The notes: generated from the letters alone by a model not told the origin. 64,000 bases of DNA from Daejeonella rubra (GCF_900103545.1 NZ_FNHH01000005.1:124001-188000); one strand, 5' to 3'. Counted from the stretch's first letter, positions 9,645-18,457 are shown. Program-made: numbers and translations.

Positions 9645-9679
9645 ATGAAGCATGATCTGTCTGATTGATCATGCTTCAT
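9645..9679 (+). terminator. Perfect 13-bp hairpin after cphA
   Basis: ATGAAGCATGATC and GATCATGCTTCAT pair perfectly around a 9-nt loop, 10 bp after the cphA stop. There is no T-tract, so it may be a weak terminator, an RNA-stabilising 3' hairpin, or a mobile palindrome. It separates cphA from rarA. Confidence 0.5.
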
Positions 9680-9704
9680 CAGCCTAAACAGTAAAAAGAA
9701 TTAA

Positions 9705-10985
9705 ATGGCAACAATACCCCCATTGGCAGAACGGATGCGTCCGCAGACGCTTGACGACTATGTCGGACAAAAGCATCTTGTTGGCAAGGACGCTATATTA
9801 CGCATCGCTATCGAAAATGGAAGACTTCCGTCCTTAATTCTTTGGGGACCTCCCGGTGTAGGAAAAACTACATTGGCATTTATCATTTCCAGACAGTTAA
9901 ACCGCCCGTTCTTCAGTCTGAGCGCTATCAATTCGGGTGTAAAGGATATTCGCGAGGTAATCGAAAAATCCGCTTTACTAAAGCAGGAAAATGAAAATCT
10001 TCCGATCTTATTCATCGACGAGATTCACCGCTTTTCAAAATCACAGCAGGATTCCCTCCTGGGTGCGGTAGAACGCGGCTTGGTTACCCTGATCGGTGCA
10101 ACTACAGAAAACCCTTCTTTTGAGGTGATATCGGCATTACTTTCAAGAAGCCAGGTATATATTCTTCAAAATCTATCGGAAGATGACCTGCTTGAATTAT
10201 TGCATAAGGCAATAGCCCAGGATAGTTATTTACGGGAAAAGAAGATCACCATTAAAGAGCATGAAGCCCTGCTGCGTCTTTCGGGAGGTGATGCAAGAAA
10301 ACTGCTGAATGTACTTGAACTAGTTGTAAATGCGGTGAATAAGGCTGAAGTGATCATCAGCAATGAATTGGTTCTGAAGCATGTGCAGCAGAATATGGCG
10401 ATCTATGATAAAGCAGGAGAGCAGCATTACGATATTATCTCGGCATTTATCAAATCTATCAGGGGTAGCGACCCCAATGCCGCAGTATACTGGCTTGCGC
10501 GCATGATAGCAGGTGGGGAAGACCCATTATTCATCGCAAGAAGATTACTGATTTTAGCTTCAGAGGATATCGGCAACGCAAATCCGAATGCCCTGCTTTT
10601 AGCTAATAACTGTTTTCAGGCAGTCAATGTTATCGGATGGCCGGAATCCAGAATTATATTATCCCAGGCTGTGACCTATCTGGCCTCCTCTGCAAAAAGC
10701 AATGCAAGCTATGAAGCAATTGCTAAAGCTCAGGAGCTGGTTGCCAGAACAGGCGATCAATCTGTTCCGCTTCATTTACGAAATGCCCCAACCAAACTGA
10801 TGAAAAACATCGGGTATGGCAAGGAATATGAGTATTCACATATGCATGAAAATAATTTTTCGGAGCAGGAATATCTCCCTGAAAACCTAAGCGGAACCCT
10901 TTTATATGATCCGGGGAAAAACCCTGCAGAAGAAAAAATTCGGGAACGCTTAAAATTTCTGTGGAAGGGAAAATATAAATATTGA
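9705..10985 (+). CDS. rarA: Replication-associated recombination protein A (AAA+ ATPase)
   Basis: The 426-residue protein starts in typical RarA/MgsA style (PLAERMRPQTLDDYVGQ). It has Walker A GPPGVGKTT at 48-56, Walker B LFIDEIHR near 110, and a sensor-1 region GATTENPSFEV. The C-terminal half is the MgsA oligomerisation domain with the conserved GGEDPLFIARRL segment. RarA acts at stalled replication forks and is related to clamp-loader subunits. It lies 70 bp after cphA in the same direction and may be co-transcribed if the intervening hairpin does not terminate. Nothing unusual was seen. Confidence 0.95.
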   Translation: MATIPPLAERMRPQTLDDYVGQKHLVGKDAILRIAIENGRLPSLILWGPPGVGKTTLAFIISRQLNRPFFSLSAINSGVKDIREVIEKSALLKQENENLPILFIDEIHRFSKSQQDSLLGAVERGLVTLIGATTENPSFEVISALLSRSQVYILQNLSEDDLLELLHKAIAQDSYLREKKITIKEHEALLRLSGGDARKLLNVLELVVNAVNKAEVIISNELVLKHVQQNMAIYDKAGEQHYDIISAFIKSIRGSDPNAAVYWLARMIAGGEDPLFIARRLLILASEDIGNANPNALLLANNCFQAVNVIGWPESRIILSQAVTYLASSAKSNASYEAIAKAQELVARTGDQSVPLHLRNAPTKLMKNIGYGKEYEYSHMHENNFSEQEYLPENLSGTLLYDPGKNPAEEKIRERLKFLWKGKYKY

Positions 10986-11037
10986 CCTCTGAGAAATCAT
11001 ACATTAATCACCAGTTAAATAAATTTCATTTTTAAAT

Positions 11038-12510
11038 ATGACTTTAACATTCCTGATACATCAGTCTAAAGCCTTCTGGCGGTCGAAAAATACAGGTAAA
11101 AGCATCGCCATGCGTATAGTCATGGGAATCCTGATCCTATACCTTCTGTTAAATGTATTAGTGGTCGCGTTCTTCATGGACAGGATACTTGAAAAGACTT
11201 ATCCGAATCAGGAGATCATCCAGTCATTCAATAGTCTGCTGCTCTATTATTTTTTAATTGACCTACTGATGCGTTTCCAAATGCAGGAATTACCAACCCT
11301 TGCTGTAAGGCCATATCTGCACCTTCGCATCAATAAAAATCAGCTGATCAATTACCTTTCACTAACATCACTTGGAACAGCATTTAACCTCACCCCACTA
11401 CTCTTAACCTTGCCATTCCTGATCAAGATCATACTTCCTGAACATGGTCCTGCAGGGATCTCGGCTTATATTATAGCCATTATCGGACTGACCCTTACGA
11501 ATCATTTTTTCAGCCTCTGGCTAAAGCGTAAGGTTAATCTTAATGCTGTGTGGATGCTGATATTCTTTGGAACACTAATCCTTTTTGTTTCTCTGGATTT
11601 TTATTTCAACCTCTTTTCAATTTCTGCACTATCCGCACGGATCTTCAATTCACTGATAGCTGCACCCCTATATTGTATTATTTTCCTTTTGGCTGCAGGT
11701 ATCATTTACCTGATCAATTACAGATATTTGAAGAGTAATTTGTACCTGGAAGAACTGCATTCTGCGGATGTTTCGCATAAGTCAAGCACAGAGATTCCAT
11801 TTTTAGGAAGATTCGGCATGGCTGGTGATCTGGCTGCGAATGAGCTGAAACTGATCCTTCGAAATAAACGACCACGCTCGGTGATCACGATGAGTTTGTT
11901 TTTTATGTTTTACGGACTGATTTTCTATAACAGGCCTGATTTTTCGGCCTATCCGATCATATTTTGCGGCATGTTTATGACCGGAATTTTCATTATAAAT
12001 TATGGTCAGTTCATGTTTAGCTGGCAAAGCGCACATTTTGATGGTATCCTGGTTAGCAAAGTAAGAGCAAAAGATTTTTTCAAAGCCAAGTTTTTGCTGT
12101 TCACTATGTTCTCAACATTAAGCTTTCTGCTGACTATCCCCTATGTTTATTTTGGCTGGAGGGTCCTGGTCATACATTTCATTATGTTCACCTGGAACCT
12201 TGGTGTAAATACGCTTCTCGTTTTATTTTTTGCGAACCGGAATTACCGAAGAATTGATCTCAGTAAAGGGGCAGCATTTAACTGGGAAGGGGTTGGTGCA
12301 TCTCAATGGATATTATCTATTCCATTATTATTAGGGCCTTTCATTATTTACCTGCCATTTAATCTGCTGGATTATCCAGAAGCAGGGCTTGCAACAATAG
12401 GCCTCATAGGATTGCTATTTATCCTAAGCAGAGAGTTTTGGATGAACAAACTAATTTTACAATTTCAGGAAAAACGTTACACGATTGCTGAAGGATTTAG
12501 AAATGAATAA
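11038..12510 (+). CDS. DUF5687 integral membrane protein (ABC exporter permease)
   Basis: This 490-residue protein has many hydrophobic segments (roughly a dozen, including 27-47, 115-135, 170-195 and 440-460). Its N-terminus (LIHQSKAFWRSKN) is typical of the Bacteroidetes DUF5687 family. These proteins act as the membrane partner of an ABC ATPase, and the next gene encodes one, overlapping by 8 nt if translation starts at 12503. The exported substrate is unknown. Membership rests on remembered family pattern and operon context. Confidence 0.75.
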   Translation: MTLTFLIHQSKAFWRSKNTGKSIAMRIVMGILILYLLLNVLVVAFFMDRILEKTYPNQEIIQSFNSLLLYYFLIDLLMRFQMQELPTLAVRPYLHLRINKNQLINYLSLTSLGTAFNLTPLLLTLPFLIKIILPEHGPAGISAYIIAIIGLTLTNHFFSLWLKRKVNLNAVWMLIFFGTLILFVSLDFYFNLFSISALSARIFNSLIAAPLYCIIFLLAAGIIYLINYRYLKSNLYLEELHSADVSHKSSTEIPFLGRFGMAGDLAANELKLILRNKRPRSVITMSLFFMFYGLIFYNRPDFSAYPIIFCGMFMTGIFIINYGQFMFSWQSAHFDGILVSKVRAKDFFKAKFLLFTMFSTLSFLLTIPYVYFGWRVLVIHFIMFTWNLGVNTLLVLFFANRNYRRIDLSKGAAFNWEGVGASQWILSIPLLLGPFIIYLPFNLLDYPEAGLATIGLIGLLFILSREFWMNKLILQFQEKRYTIAEGFRNE

Positions 12511-13213
12511 TATGATTGAGATAAAAAATTTAAAAAAAGGATATAATGGGGTAACGGTTGTGAACATCCCTCAGCTGAATATTAAAAAAGGCGAATCAAT
12601 TGGTCTGGTGGGAAATAACGGTGCCGGAAAAACAACACTCTTTCGCATGATGCTCGACCTGATCAGACCGGATGCAGGTGAGGTATTGTCTAAAGAGAAA
12701 AACGTTGCTGATAATGAAGAATGGAAAGATTATACTGCCTCCTATCTGGATGAAGGTTTTTTGATCGACTATCTTACCCCTGAAGAATATTTTCATTTTA
12801 TAGGTGGACTCCACAATAAAAACAAGGCACAGATCGATTCAGAACTAGTGCAGTTTACTGAATTTTTCAATGGGGAGATCTTAAAAAAAGGAAAATACAT
12901 CCGTGACCTATCCAAGGGAAATCAAACAAAAGTTGGTGTTGCTGCAAGCCTGATACAGAATCCGCAAGTTTTGATGCTGGATGAGCCTTTCGCCAATATT
13001 GACCCAAGCACACAGATCCGTCTAAAAAACATAGTGAAGGAATTAAGCAGAGAAAAACAGATCACTACCATTGTTTCCAGCCATGACCTGAACCATGTCA
13101 CTGAAGTGTGCGATCGCATACTATTGATGGAAAAGGGAAAGATAATCAAGGACATTGCTACAAATTCAAATACACTTCAGGAGCTGGAACAATACTTTTC
13201 TGTATTATCTTAG
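12503..13213 (+). CDS. ABC transporter ATP-binding protein
   Basis: The 236-residue protein has Walker A GNNGAGKTT at about 37-45, a degenerate signature LSKGNQTK, Walker B VLMLDEPF and an H-loop SSHDLNH. The start at 12503 (MNNMIEIKNL) is preferred. The open frame extends back to a TTG at 12485, but that would increase overlap with the permease gene and adds no family-like sequence; ATG 12512 is also possible. It pairs with the preceding DUF5687 permease. The LSKG variant of the signature is common in ABC-2 and ABC-type exporters of this phylum. Confidence 0.88.
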   Translation: MNNMIEIKNLKKGYNGVTVVNIPQLNIKKGESIGLVGNNGAGKTTLFRMMLDLIRPDAGEVLSKEKNVADNEEWKDYTASYLDEGFLIDYLTPEEYFHFIGGLHNKNKAQIDSELVQFTEFFNGEILKKGKYIRDLSKGNQTKVGVAASLIQNPQVLMLDEPFANIDPSTQIRLKNIVKELSREKQITTIVSSHDLNHVTEVCDRILLMEKGKIIKDIATNSNTLQELEQYFSVLS

Positions 13214-13236
13214 CATTTAATTGAAGCATTTTAACA

Positions 13237-14022
13237 ATGAATTTAGATCTGACAGGAAAAAGAGCACTGGTTTGCGGAAGTACTCAGGGAATTGGAAAAG
13301 CCACAGCAATTGAACTTGCTCTATTGGGAGCAAATGTCACCCTGCTTGCACGAAATGAAGAAAAACTTCGGCTAGTTTTAGAAGAACTGCCTATTCAGAA
13401 AGGTCAGGAACATGATCTATTAATTGCTGATTTTACAGATCCCACGCTGCTTAAAAGTATCATCGAAAATTATACAACAAAAAATAGTGTCGACATTCTG
13501 ATCAATAACACTGGCGGACCAGCAGGCGGCCAAGCTATAGATGCCGCTACGGAAGAATTTATCAATGCATTTAACATGCATTTGATCTGCAATCAGATAC
13601 TTGTTCAGGCAATTGTCCCAGGAATGAAGAAAAATCAATTTGGGAGGATCATTAATATCATATCGACCTCTGTAAAAACTCCATTAAAAGGACTGGGTGT
13701 ATCCAATACTATCCGTGGGGCGGTTGCAAGCTGGGCAAAGACCCTGGCACTGGAACTAGGCCCATTTGGAATTACTGTCAACAATGTTTTACCGGGATTT
13801 ACCATGACCGGGAGACTGGAATTCCTGATCAATTCCATCGCAGAAAAGGAAGGCAAAAGTACTGAGGCAGTAAAAAATGAAATGGTAAGCACTATCCCTG
13901 CTGGAAGAATTGCAGATGCCACAGAGGTTGCAGCAGCAATAGCTTTTCTTGCCAGCCCTGCAGCATCTTATATTAATGGAATCAATGTTCCTGTAGATGG
14001 CGGAAAAACTCCTTCATTGTAA
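13237..14022 (+). CDS. SDR-family oxidoreductase with non-canonical active site
   Basis: The 261-residue protein has the short-chain dehydrogenase fold: the nucleotide-binding loop CGSTQGIG (13-20), NNTGG (90-94) and a C-terminal DGGKTPSL. The catalytic Ser region is STS (143-145), but the expected YxxxK is replaced by S156-N-T-I-R160, so both the catalytic Tyr and Lys are missing. This matches a known divergent FabG-like subgroup of uncertain activity. It sits 23 bp after the ABC ATPase and just before the SMP-30 gene, so it may be co-transcribed with them. It should not be annotated as a 3-oxoacyl-ACP reductase without evidence. Confidence 0.85.
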   Translation: MNLDLTGKRALVCGSTQGIGKATAIELALLGANVTLLARNEEKLRLVLEELPIQKGQEHDLLIADFTDPTLLKSIIENYTTKNSVDILINNTGGPAGGQAIDAATEEFINAFNMHLICNQILVQAIVPGMKKNQFGRIINIISTSVKTPLKGLGVSNTIRGAVASWAKTLALELGPFGITVNNVLPGFTMTGRLEFLINSIAEKEGKSTEAVKNEMVSTIPAGRIADATEVAAAIAFLASPAASYINGINVPVDGGKTPSL

Positions 14023-14039
14023 ATCTTAATTCATTAACC

Positions 14040-14975
14040 ATGAATACACTTAAAATAATCCAGTTAAGCATTTTGATTCCAATTTCGGCCTGTTTTACTT
14101 TAGCAGGGGTATCTCCATTACATTTAAATTCACCTCCAAGGTATCAGGATACTGAAACTAAAATAATTGCTGAAAACGCAAAACTAAAGCTAATTTCAAA
14201 CCAGTTCAAGTTTACCGAAGGACCTGCGGTTGATAAAAAAGGCAATGTATTTTTTACCGATCAGCCGAATGATAAAATTTGGAAATACAGTACCGATGGA
14301 CAATTAACTGTCTTTCTTGACAAAACCGGTCGTTCCAACGGAATGTATTTCGACAAGAAAGGCAATCTTATTACTGCTGCAGATGAGAAAAACGAACTCT
14401 GGTCGATCAGTGCTGATAAAAAAACAACAGTTCTTTTAGATAACTATCAGGGAAAGCTTTTCAATGGGCCCAATGATCTGTGGATCGACTCCAAAGGAGG
14501 TATCTATTTTACAGATCCCTATTATCAGCGGCCCTATTGGGAAAGAAAGAAAACTGAATTAGATGGACAGTATGTTTATTATTTAGCAAAAGGCAAAAAA
14601 ATTCCTGTCATTGTTGATAGTAACCTGGTAAAACCGAACGGCATTGTAGGGTCAGCAGATGGAAAAAGCTTATTTGTTGCCGATATAGGCGACAAGAAAA
14701 CCTATAAATACGGTATCGCTAAAAACGGAACATTAATAAACAGAACATTGTTTGCAGAAATGGGCTCTGACGGACTTACACTTGATAACAAGGGTAACTT
14801 GTATCTAACCGGCCGGGGTGTAACTGTTTTTAATTCTTCAGGTAAACAAATTGAGCATATAGATATTCCGGGATGGACAGCCAATGTCTGTTTCAGCGGA
14901 AAGAACAGAGATGTACTGTTCATGACTTCAAGCACATCTGTGTACACATTACAAATGAGGGTAAAGGGTATTTAA
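14040..14975 (+). CDS. SMP-30/gluconolactonase-family secreted protein
   Basis: The 311-residue protein has a signal peptide (hydrophobic 9-24) followed by a six-bladed beta-propeller. Recognisable family segments include FTEGPAVD (about 58-65), GNVFFTDQPND, LFNGPNDLWID and LVKPNGIVGS, which carry the Glu, Asn and Asp residues that bind the metal in SMP-30-like lactonases. It likely hydrolyses a sugar lactone or related ester in the periplasm; the substrate cannot be told from sequence. It follows the SDR gene by 17 bp and ends at a strong bidirectional terminator. Confidence 0.88.
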   Translation: MNTLKIIQLSILIPISACFTLAGVSPLHLNSPPRYQDTETKIIAENAKLKLISNQFKFTEGPAVDKKGNVFFTDQPNDKIWKYSTDGQLTVFLDKTGRSNGMYFDKKGNLITAADEKNELWSISADKKTTVLLDNYQGKLFNGPNDLWIDSKGGIYFTDPYYQRPYWERKKTELDGQYVYYLAKGKKIPVIVDSNLVKPNGIVGSADGKSLFVADIGDKKTYKYGIAKNGTLINRTLFAEMGSDGLTLDNKGNLYLTGRGVTVFNSSGKQIEHIDIPGWTANVCFSGKNRDVLFMTSSTSVYTLQMRVKGI

Positions 14976-14990
14976 AAAAGCTCATCCACA

Positions 14991-15028
14991 AAAAAGCCCT
15001 TCAAGATTAACTCAAAGGGCTTTTTTTA
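14991..15028. terminator. Bidirectional rho-independent terminator
   Basis: AAAAAGCCCTT and AAGGGCTTTTT form a stem with A- and T-runs on both sides. It lies between the convergent SMP-30-like gene (plus) and DUF1573 gene (minus) and can serve both. Confidence 0.9.
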
Positions 15029-15044
15029 ATACTTTTAGATCTAT

Positions 15045-15437
15045 TTATTCAGCAGGAGCTGCAACCACTTCACCTTTGATGTAAATTACTTTAATCGGTG
15101 TTTTTGCATTTGACCTGATGGTTAAGCCCTTACTGAAAGGAGCAAGTGCAGCAGCGTTATAGGTAACTGTAATAGTACCAGACTGACCTTTTAACACAGG
15201 TGTATTCGTGTATTTTGGAACAGTACAACCACAAACGCTTTCTATATTACTTATTATCAATGGCTCATCTCCAGTGTTTGTAAACTTAAACTCAACACTT
15301 ACTGGTTTACCCTGTGGGATCTTTCCAAAATCATGAGTTTCCTTTTCAAACTTGAATTCAGCTTTTTCTTCAACTTTAAATGCTGTTACAGACGCAAATA
15401 AAAATACTACGCTGCAAAGAATGATTAACTTTTTCAT
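15045..15437 (-). CDS. DUF1573 secreted protein
   Basis: The 130-residue protein has a signal peptide (MKKLIILCSVVFLFASVTA) and one DUF1573 Ig-like domain with the family segments HDFGKIPQG, FTNTGDEPL and VCGCTVP. The function of DUF1573 is not established; members are abundant exported proteins in Bacteroidetes. The gene has a good promoter about 180 bp upstream and therefore a long 5' untranslated region, which contains a palindromic leader element shared with two other genes in this window. Confidence 0.9.
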   Translation of the reverse strand: MKKLIILCSVVFLFASVTAFKVEEKAEFKFEKETHDFGKIPQGKPVSVEFKFTNTGDEPLIISNIESVCGCTVPKYTNTPVLKGQSGTITVTYNAAALAPFSKGLTIRSNAKTPIKVIYIKGEVVAAPAE

Positions 15438-15463
15438 AATAATTTAATTGTTTTTTAAGGGTA

Positions 15464-15528
15464 ATGAAGCTTGCATTAGCTTTTATATCTAATTCGTTAT
15501 ACGAGCAATAAGCTCATGCAGGTTTCAT
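15464..15528 (-). promoter_or_regulatory. Palindromic 5'-leader element, copy 2 (DUF1573 gene)
   Basis: Read on the minus strand it begins ATGAAACCTGCATGAGCTTA and ends GCTAATGCAAGCTTCAT, with the arms forming an imperfect stem. It stops 26 nt before the start codon and is followed by TTAAAAAACAA. The first 20 bases are identical to copy 3 at 33366. A promoter lies upstream of it, so it should be transcribed. Confidence 0.6.
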
Positions 15529-15616
15529 AATTATTAAACGGTTTTGGTTTTACGTTTTCCCTAATCCGAATACTATTCGAATCAGATTAAAAGAAAGCGG
15601 GGTTAGCTAATATCAA

Positions 15617-15649
15617 CAAAATTAATAATTTAGGTGATTAGAAATCAAA
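15617..15649 (-). promoter_or_regulatory. Bacteroidetes-type promoter of the DUF1573 gene
   Basis: On the minus strand TTTG (15649-15646) is followed after 21 nt by TAATTTTG (15624-15617), an exact TAnnTTTG box. The predicted transcript has a leader of about 170 nt. The rest of the 395-bp gap 15438-15832 shows no gene. Confidence 0.6.
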
Positions 15650-15787
15650 TAAACAACAATTGTTATTCAAATGTTACCTGAGACATTGCCAAAGCACAAA
15701 GAATTTATCATGCTCTACAGCAAGATATCATTAAAATCAGGTGGTAATAAAACAATTCCAGATATTTCTTTTAAATATCAGCCATAA

Positions 15788-15814
15788 CCTTTACCCCCTT
15801 TTCAGAGGTAAAGG
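15788..15814 (-). terminator. Hairpin after the RRM gene, possible terminator
   Basis: CCTTTACC/GGTAAAGG forms an 8-bp stem with an 11-nt loop about 20 bp beyond the stop of the minus-strand RRM gene. There is no T-run, so the call is weak. Confidence 0.35.
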
Positions 15815-15832
15815 ATATTAAAAAATGAAGTT

Positions 15833-16093
15833 TTAGAAACGTCGTTCCGGTTTTTTATCTTCAGAAACCCGCACACCAATTTTCCGGCCATATAATTCGG
15901 TTCCGTCAAGTGCTTCAATGGCTTGCTGTCCGGCTGCTTCATCATCCATTTCGACAAAGCCAAAGCCTTTACTTCGGCCACTTTGTTTATCGATGATCAG
16001 CTTCACAGAAGTAGGTTCACCGTATTTTTCAAAAATTTCTCTTAACTCCCTTTCATCTACTTTAAATGGAAGGCCTCCAACGAAAATATTCAT
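15833..16093 (-). CDS. RNA-recognition-motif (RRM) RNA-binding protein
   Basis: The 86-residue protein is a single RRM: RNP2 is NIFVGGLPF (residues 2-10) and RNP1 is KGFGFVEM (about 43-50), with the aromatic residues needed for RNA stacking present. A short basic tail (KKPERRF) follows. Small single-RRM proteins are common in Bacteroidetes, and some act as post-transcriptional regulators. It lies 26 bp downstream of the NlpC/P60 gene's stop on the opposite side of that gene's transcription order (both minus), so its promoter may be inside or just before this gap. Confidence 0.93.
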   Translation of the reverse strand: MNIFVGGLPFKVDERELREIFEKYGEPTSVKLIIDKQSGRSKGFGFVEMDDEAAGQQAIEALDGTELYGRKIGVRVSEDKKPERRF

Positions 16094-16119
16094 ATGTTTA
16101 TTAATTGTTTAGTTTCTAT

Positions 16120-17340
16120 TTATTGATTTACCATCCCCTGGTAATATGGGTGTTTGTCGATCCTGGTAATTTCAGGACCACCTATAGCTGTTAATACACG
16201 TCGGGCACCAACCAGCGTTCTGGATTGAAAATCATCATAATTCTTTGATCCGCTGATCATGCTATTGATTCTGACTAGTCCTGCGGCCTGAATAAATTCA
16301 CCATTACCAATATATAGTGCAGTATGGGTTACTCTCATATTCCGCTTATCACCGGCGAAGAACAAATGGTCACCAGGCTTCAAATTCTTCAATGCCTTTG
16401 AAATACTTAGCGTATCATTATCATGAATATCTACTTTATCACCAACTAAGGCCTGCTGTGAAGCATCTCTAGGAAGCACTATCCCATTGAGCAGGTAGCT
16501 GGTTTTGGTGAACCCACTACAATCCATTCCTTTAACAGATGTCCCTCCCCATAAATAAGGAATGCCAAGAAAATTACGTGCTGTTTTCAATATTTGCTCG
16601 GCAGTAGGATCAGGGCGGTTTTTCCACTGATCAAAAGATTGAGCCTTTTTAATAGAAATATAGGCGATACGTTTATCGGGAAAAGAAACTTTGTAAAATC
16701 CGTTTGCTTCAGATAAGACCTGTAAAATATTGCCCGCTACAAGATCAGAAACCGGCAGGGATGATTCAGAAGCCTCCGAATATGCGAATCCAAATAAATC
16801 AGTATAAACTACTTTCTCTGCAGCCTGCCAGTTTTCAAAATCTGCCTTATTCATAGGAGTAACTCCCCCTGTTTCAGTCCAGGATAAATAATTATCAGGA
16901 GTACGAACAAAAAAATGACCTTTTTCCTTTTTTAAAATTTTAACCGGGGTTCCTAAGGTGGCCTGAGTAGCCATCTCTGCCGCATGATTTGGTGCGTATC
17001 GGGTATTAATCACTGAAAGGTTGGCAACACCATAGATCTTTTCCGCCAGATTCTTAGCAGGTAAAATCTCATCATTGATGATCACCGATATGTTTTCTGC
17101 TTTTAATAGAGCTTTAAATTCCTGAATTGCTTCCGGCTTACTCACCTGTAAATTGAATGCTAAAGGTTCTGATGTTTCAAGTTTGAGCTGAAAAAATTCT
17201 GTTCTTTTATCAGGAGCATATTTTTTTTGAATCTGAGCTGATAACTCGTTAACTCTCCTGATAAGGGTTGAATCAGGCAGGGCCGCTTCTATAGACGAAC
17301 TGATAAATAGGATCAGCGCAATTAAAAAAAGTTTCTTCAT
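16120..17340 (-). CDS. NlpC/P60-family peptidoglycan endopeptidase with SH3 domains
   Basis: The 406-residue protein has a signal peptide (1-19), a helical N-terminal region, SH3-like segments (about 105-235) and a C-terminal NlpC/P60 domain (about 245-385). The catalytic Cys274 lies in GMDCSGF and His339 in VTHTALYIG; the third polar position appears to be Gln351 in FIQAAG rather than His, a variant known in the family. The WGG segment upstream of the Cys is typical. It likely cleaves murein stem peptides, possibly as a recycling gamma-D-glutamyl-diamino acid endopeptidase. Downstream on the same strand is the RRM gene. Confidence 0.9.
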   Translation of the reverse strand: MKKLFLIALILFISSSIEAALPDSTLIRRVNELSAQIQKKYAPDKRTEFFQLKLETSEPLAFNLQVSKPEAIQEFKALLKAENISVIINDEILPAKNLAEKIYGVANLSVINTRYAPNHAAEMATQATLGTPVKILKKEKGHFFVRTPDNYLSWTETGGVTPMNKADFENWQAAEKVVYTDLFGFAYSEASESSLPVSDLVAGNILQVLSEANGFYKVSFPDKRIAYISIKKAQSFDQWKNRPDPTAEQILKTARNFLGIPYLWGGTSVKGMDCSGFTKTSYLLNGIVLPRDASQQALVGDKVDIHDNDTLSISKALKNLKPGDHLFFAGDKRNMRVTHTALYIGNGEFIQAAGLVRINSMISGSKNYDDFQSRTLVGARRVLTAIGGPEITRIDKHPYYQGMVNQ

Positions 17341-17539
17341 ATAACAAATAAGTCGAAAATTGGATGTTGTTCAATCTGAACGATACATATCCCAATTTCA
17401 TATAATTCATAAATTTAAACAAAGAATATGAAATAAGTATTAAAAATACGGGGTTGTTACCTTTTTGTAAACCTGAATTTTAAGCATTTGAATTACAGGA
17501 TCTAAAAGTTCAAAGATTGAGAAAGAGCAGCACTGGAGA

Positions 17540-18367
17540 CTAAATTTTCCTAAGCCAATCCATTAAGGATGGATATTTATAGGTAAAATTCAATTCTCTA
17601 TTAGTTCTTTCACTGGAAATGAGTTTCCACCTGAGTTTTTCGGAGATGAAAGTTGGAGGGTTCAATTGCTCTGAACTTGCAGCAAGGGTATAAAACTCTT
17701 CCTTACTGGGATGAGATGGAGAACAACCAATATATACCCCTTCTGCGGTTTCAAAATCTATCAGGCAATTGATCAGACTTATTACATCATCCTGATGGAT
17801 CATGTTTACAGGCGCCAAGCCGTTTGGAATATTTGTTTTCCCCGCAAAAAACCTCCCTGGCATTCTCTTTGGGCCGATCAATCCGGATAATCTTAGCAGG
17901 ATTACCTTCATGTTTAAGCTTGATAATAAGGCCTCTGTTTCTGCTAAAACAATTCCGGATTCAGTTTCCGGATCTATAGATGAAAATTCTGTGAGTATAG
18001 AATTGGAATCGGGATAAACTGATGTGGAACTTATGAAGATCAGTCTGGATACTCTGCTATTAACTAATTGATCTTTAATAGTTTCAGCCATTTTCCGATA
18101 ATTAGCCATGCCATCAATGCTTCCTCGTCCTGGTGGAACAGAAACGATTAGTATATCTGCATCCAGGAAGTCATGCAGATCAGGATTATTGCTTACTGTA
18201 TCAAATTGTACTAAATATGGGTCAATACCAGACTCCTTAAAGATCGCTAGTTTATCCGGACTTGTGGTGCTTCCTTTAACCTTAAACCCCCTTGAAATAA
18301 GGTTGAGAGCCAGCGGAAAACCTAGCCATCCGCATCCCAATAGACTTATTGTTCCTTTATTTTCCAT
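17540..18367 (-). CDS. NAD(P)-binding Rossmann-fold protein, extended-SDR-like (YeeZ type)
   Basis: The 275-residue protein begins with a dinucleotide-binding loop GCGWLGFPLA (residues 11-20). SSTSVYPDS near the middle is the SDR serine region, while the later Tyr-Lys pair is not obvious. The WLG fingerprint is that of YeeZ-like NAD-dependent epimerase/dehydratase relatives, whose substrate is unknown. A TACATTTG -7 box lies 13 bp upstream, giving a very short leader. It is divergent from the OmpA-family lipoprotein gene. Confidence 0.75.
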   Translation of the reverse strand: MENKGTISLLGCGWLGFPLALNLISRGFKVKGSTTSPDKLAIFKESGIDPYLVQFDTVSNNPDLHDFLDADILIVSVPPGRGSIDGMANYRKMAETIKDQLVNSRVSRLIFISSTSVYPDSNSILTEFSSIDPETESGIVLAETEALLSSLNMKVILLRLSGLIGPKRMPGRFFAGKTNIPNGLAPVNMIHQDDVISLINCLIDFETAEGVYIGCSPSHPSKEEFYTLAASSEQLNPPTFISEKLRWKLISSERTNRELNFTYKYPSLMDWLRKI

Positions 18368-18379
18368 TTATTTTCATGT

Positions 18380-18387
18380 CAAATGTA
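18380..18387 (-). promoter_or_regulatory. -7 box of the YeeZ-like gene
   Basis: TACATTTG on the minus strand is an exact TAnnTTTG match 13 bp before the ATG. No clear -33 element was seen. Confidence 0.45.
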
Positions 18388-18418
18388 CATCGATTAATCC
18401 TTAATCTGCTTTTGGCAT

Positions 18419-18426
18419 TAGGTTTG
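18419..18426 (+). promoter_or_regulatory. -7 box of the OmpA-family gene
   Basis: TAGGTTTG on the plus strand is an exact TAnnTTTG match 32 bp before the ATG at 18458, in the 90-bp divergent region. The -33 element is unclear. Confidence 0.45.
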
Positions 18427-18457
18427 AAACAATTCTGGTAGAAATAAACAGATCATC

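Noticed and set aside
12485..12502. Upstream TTG start for the ABC ATPase
   Set aside because: It would overlap the permease gene by 26 nt and adds residues without family similarity; ATG 12503 fits better.
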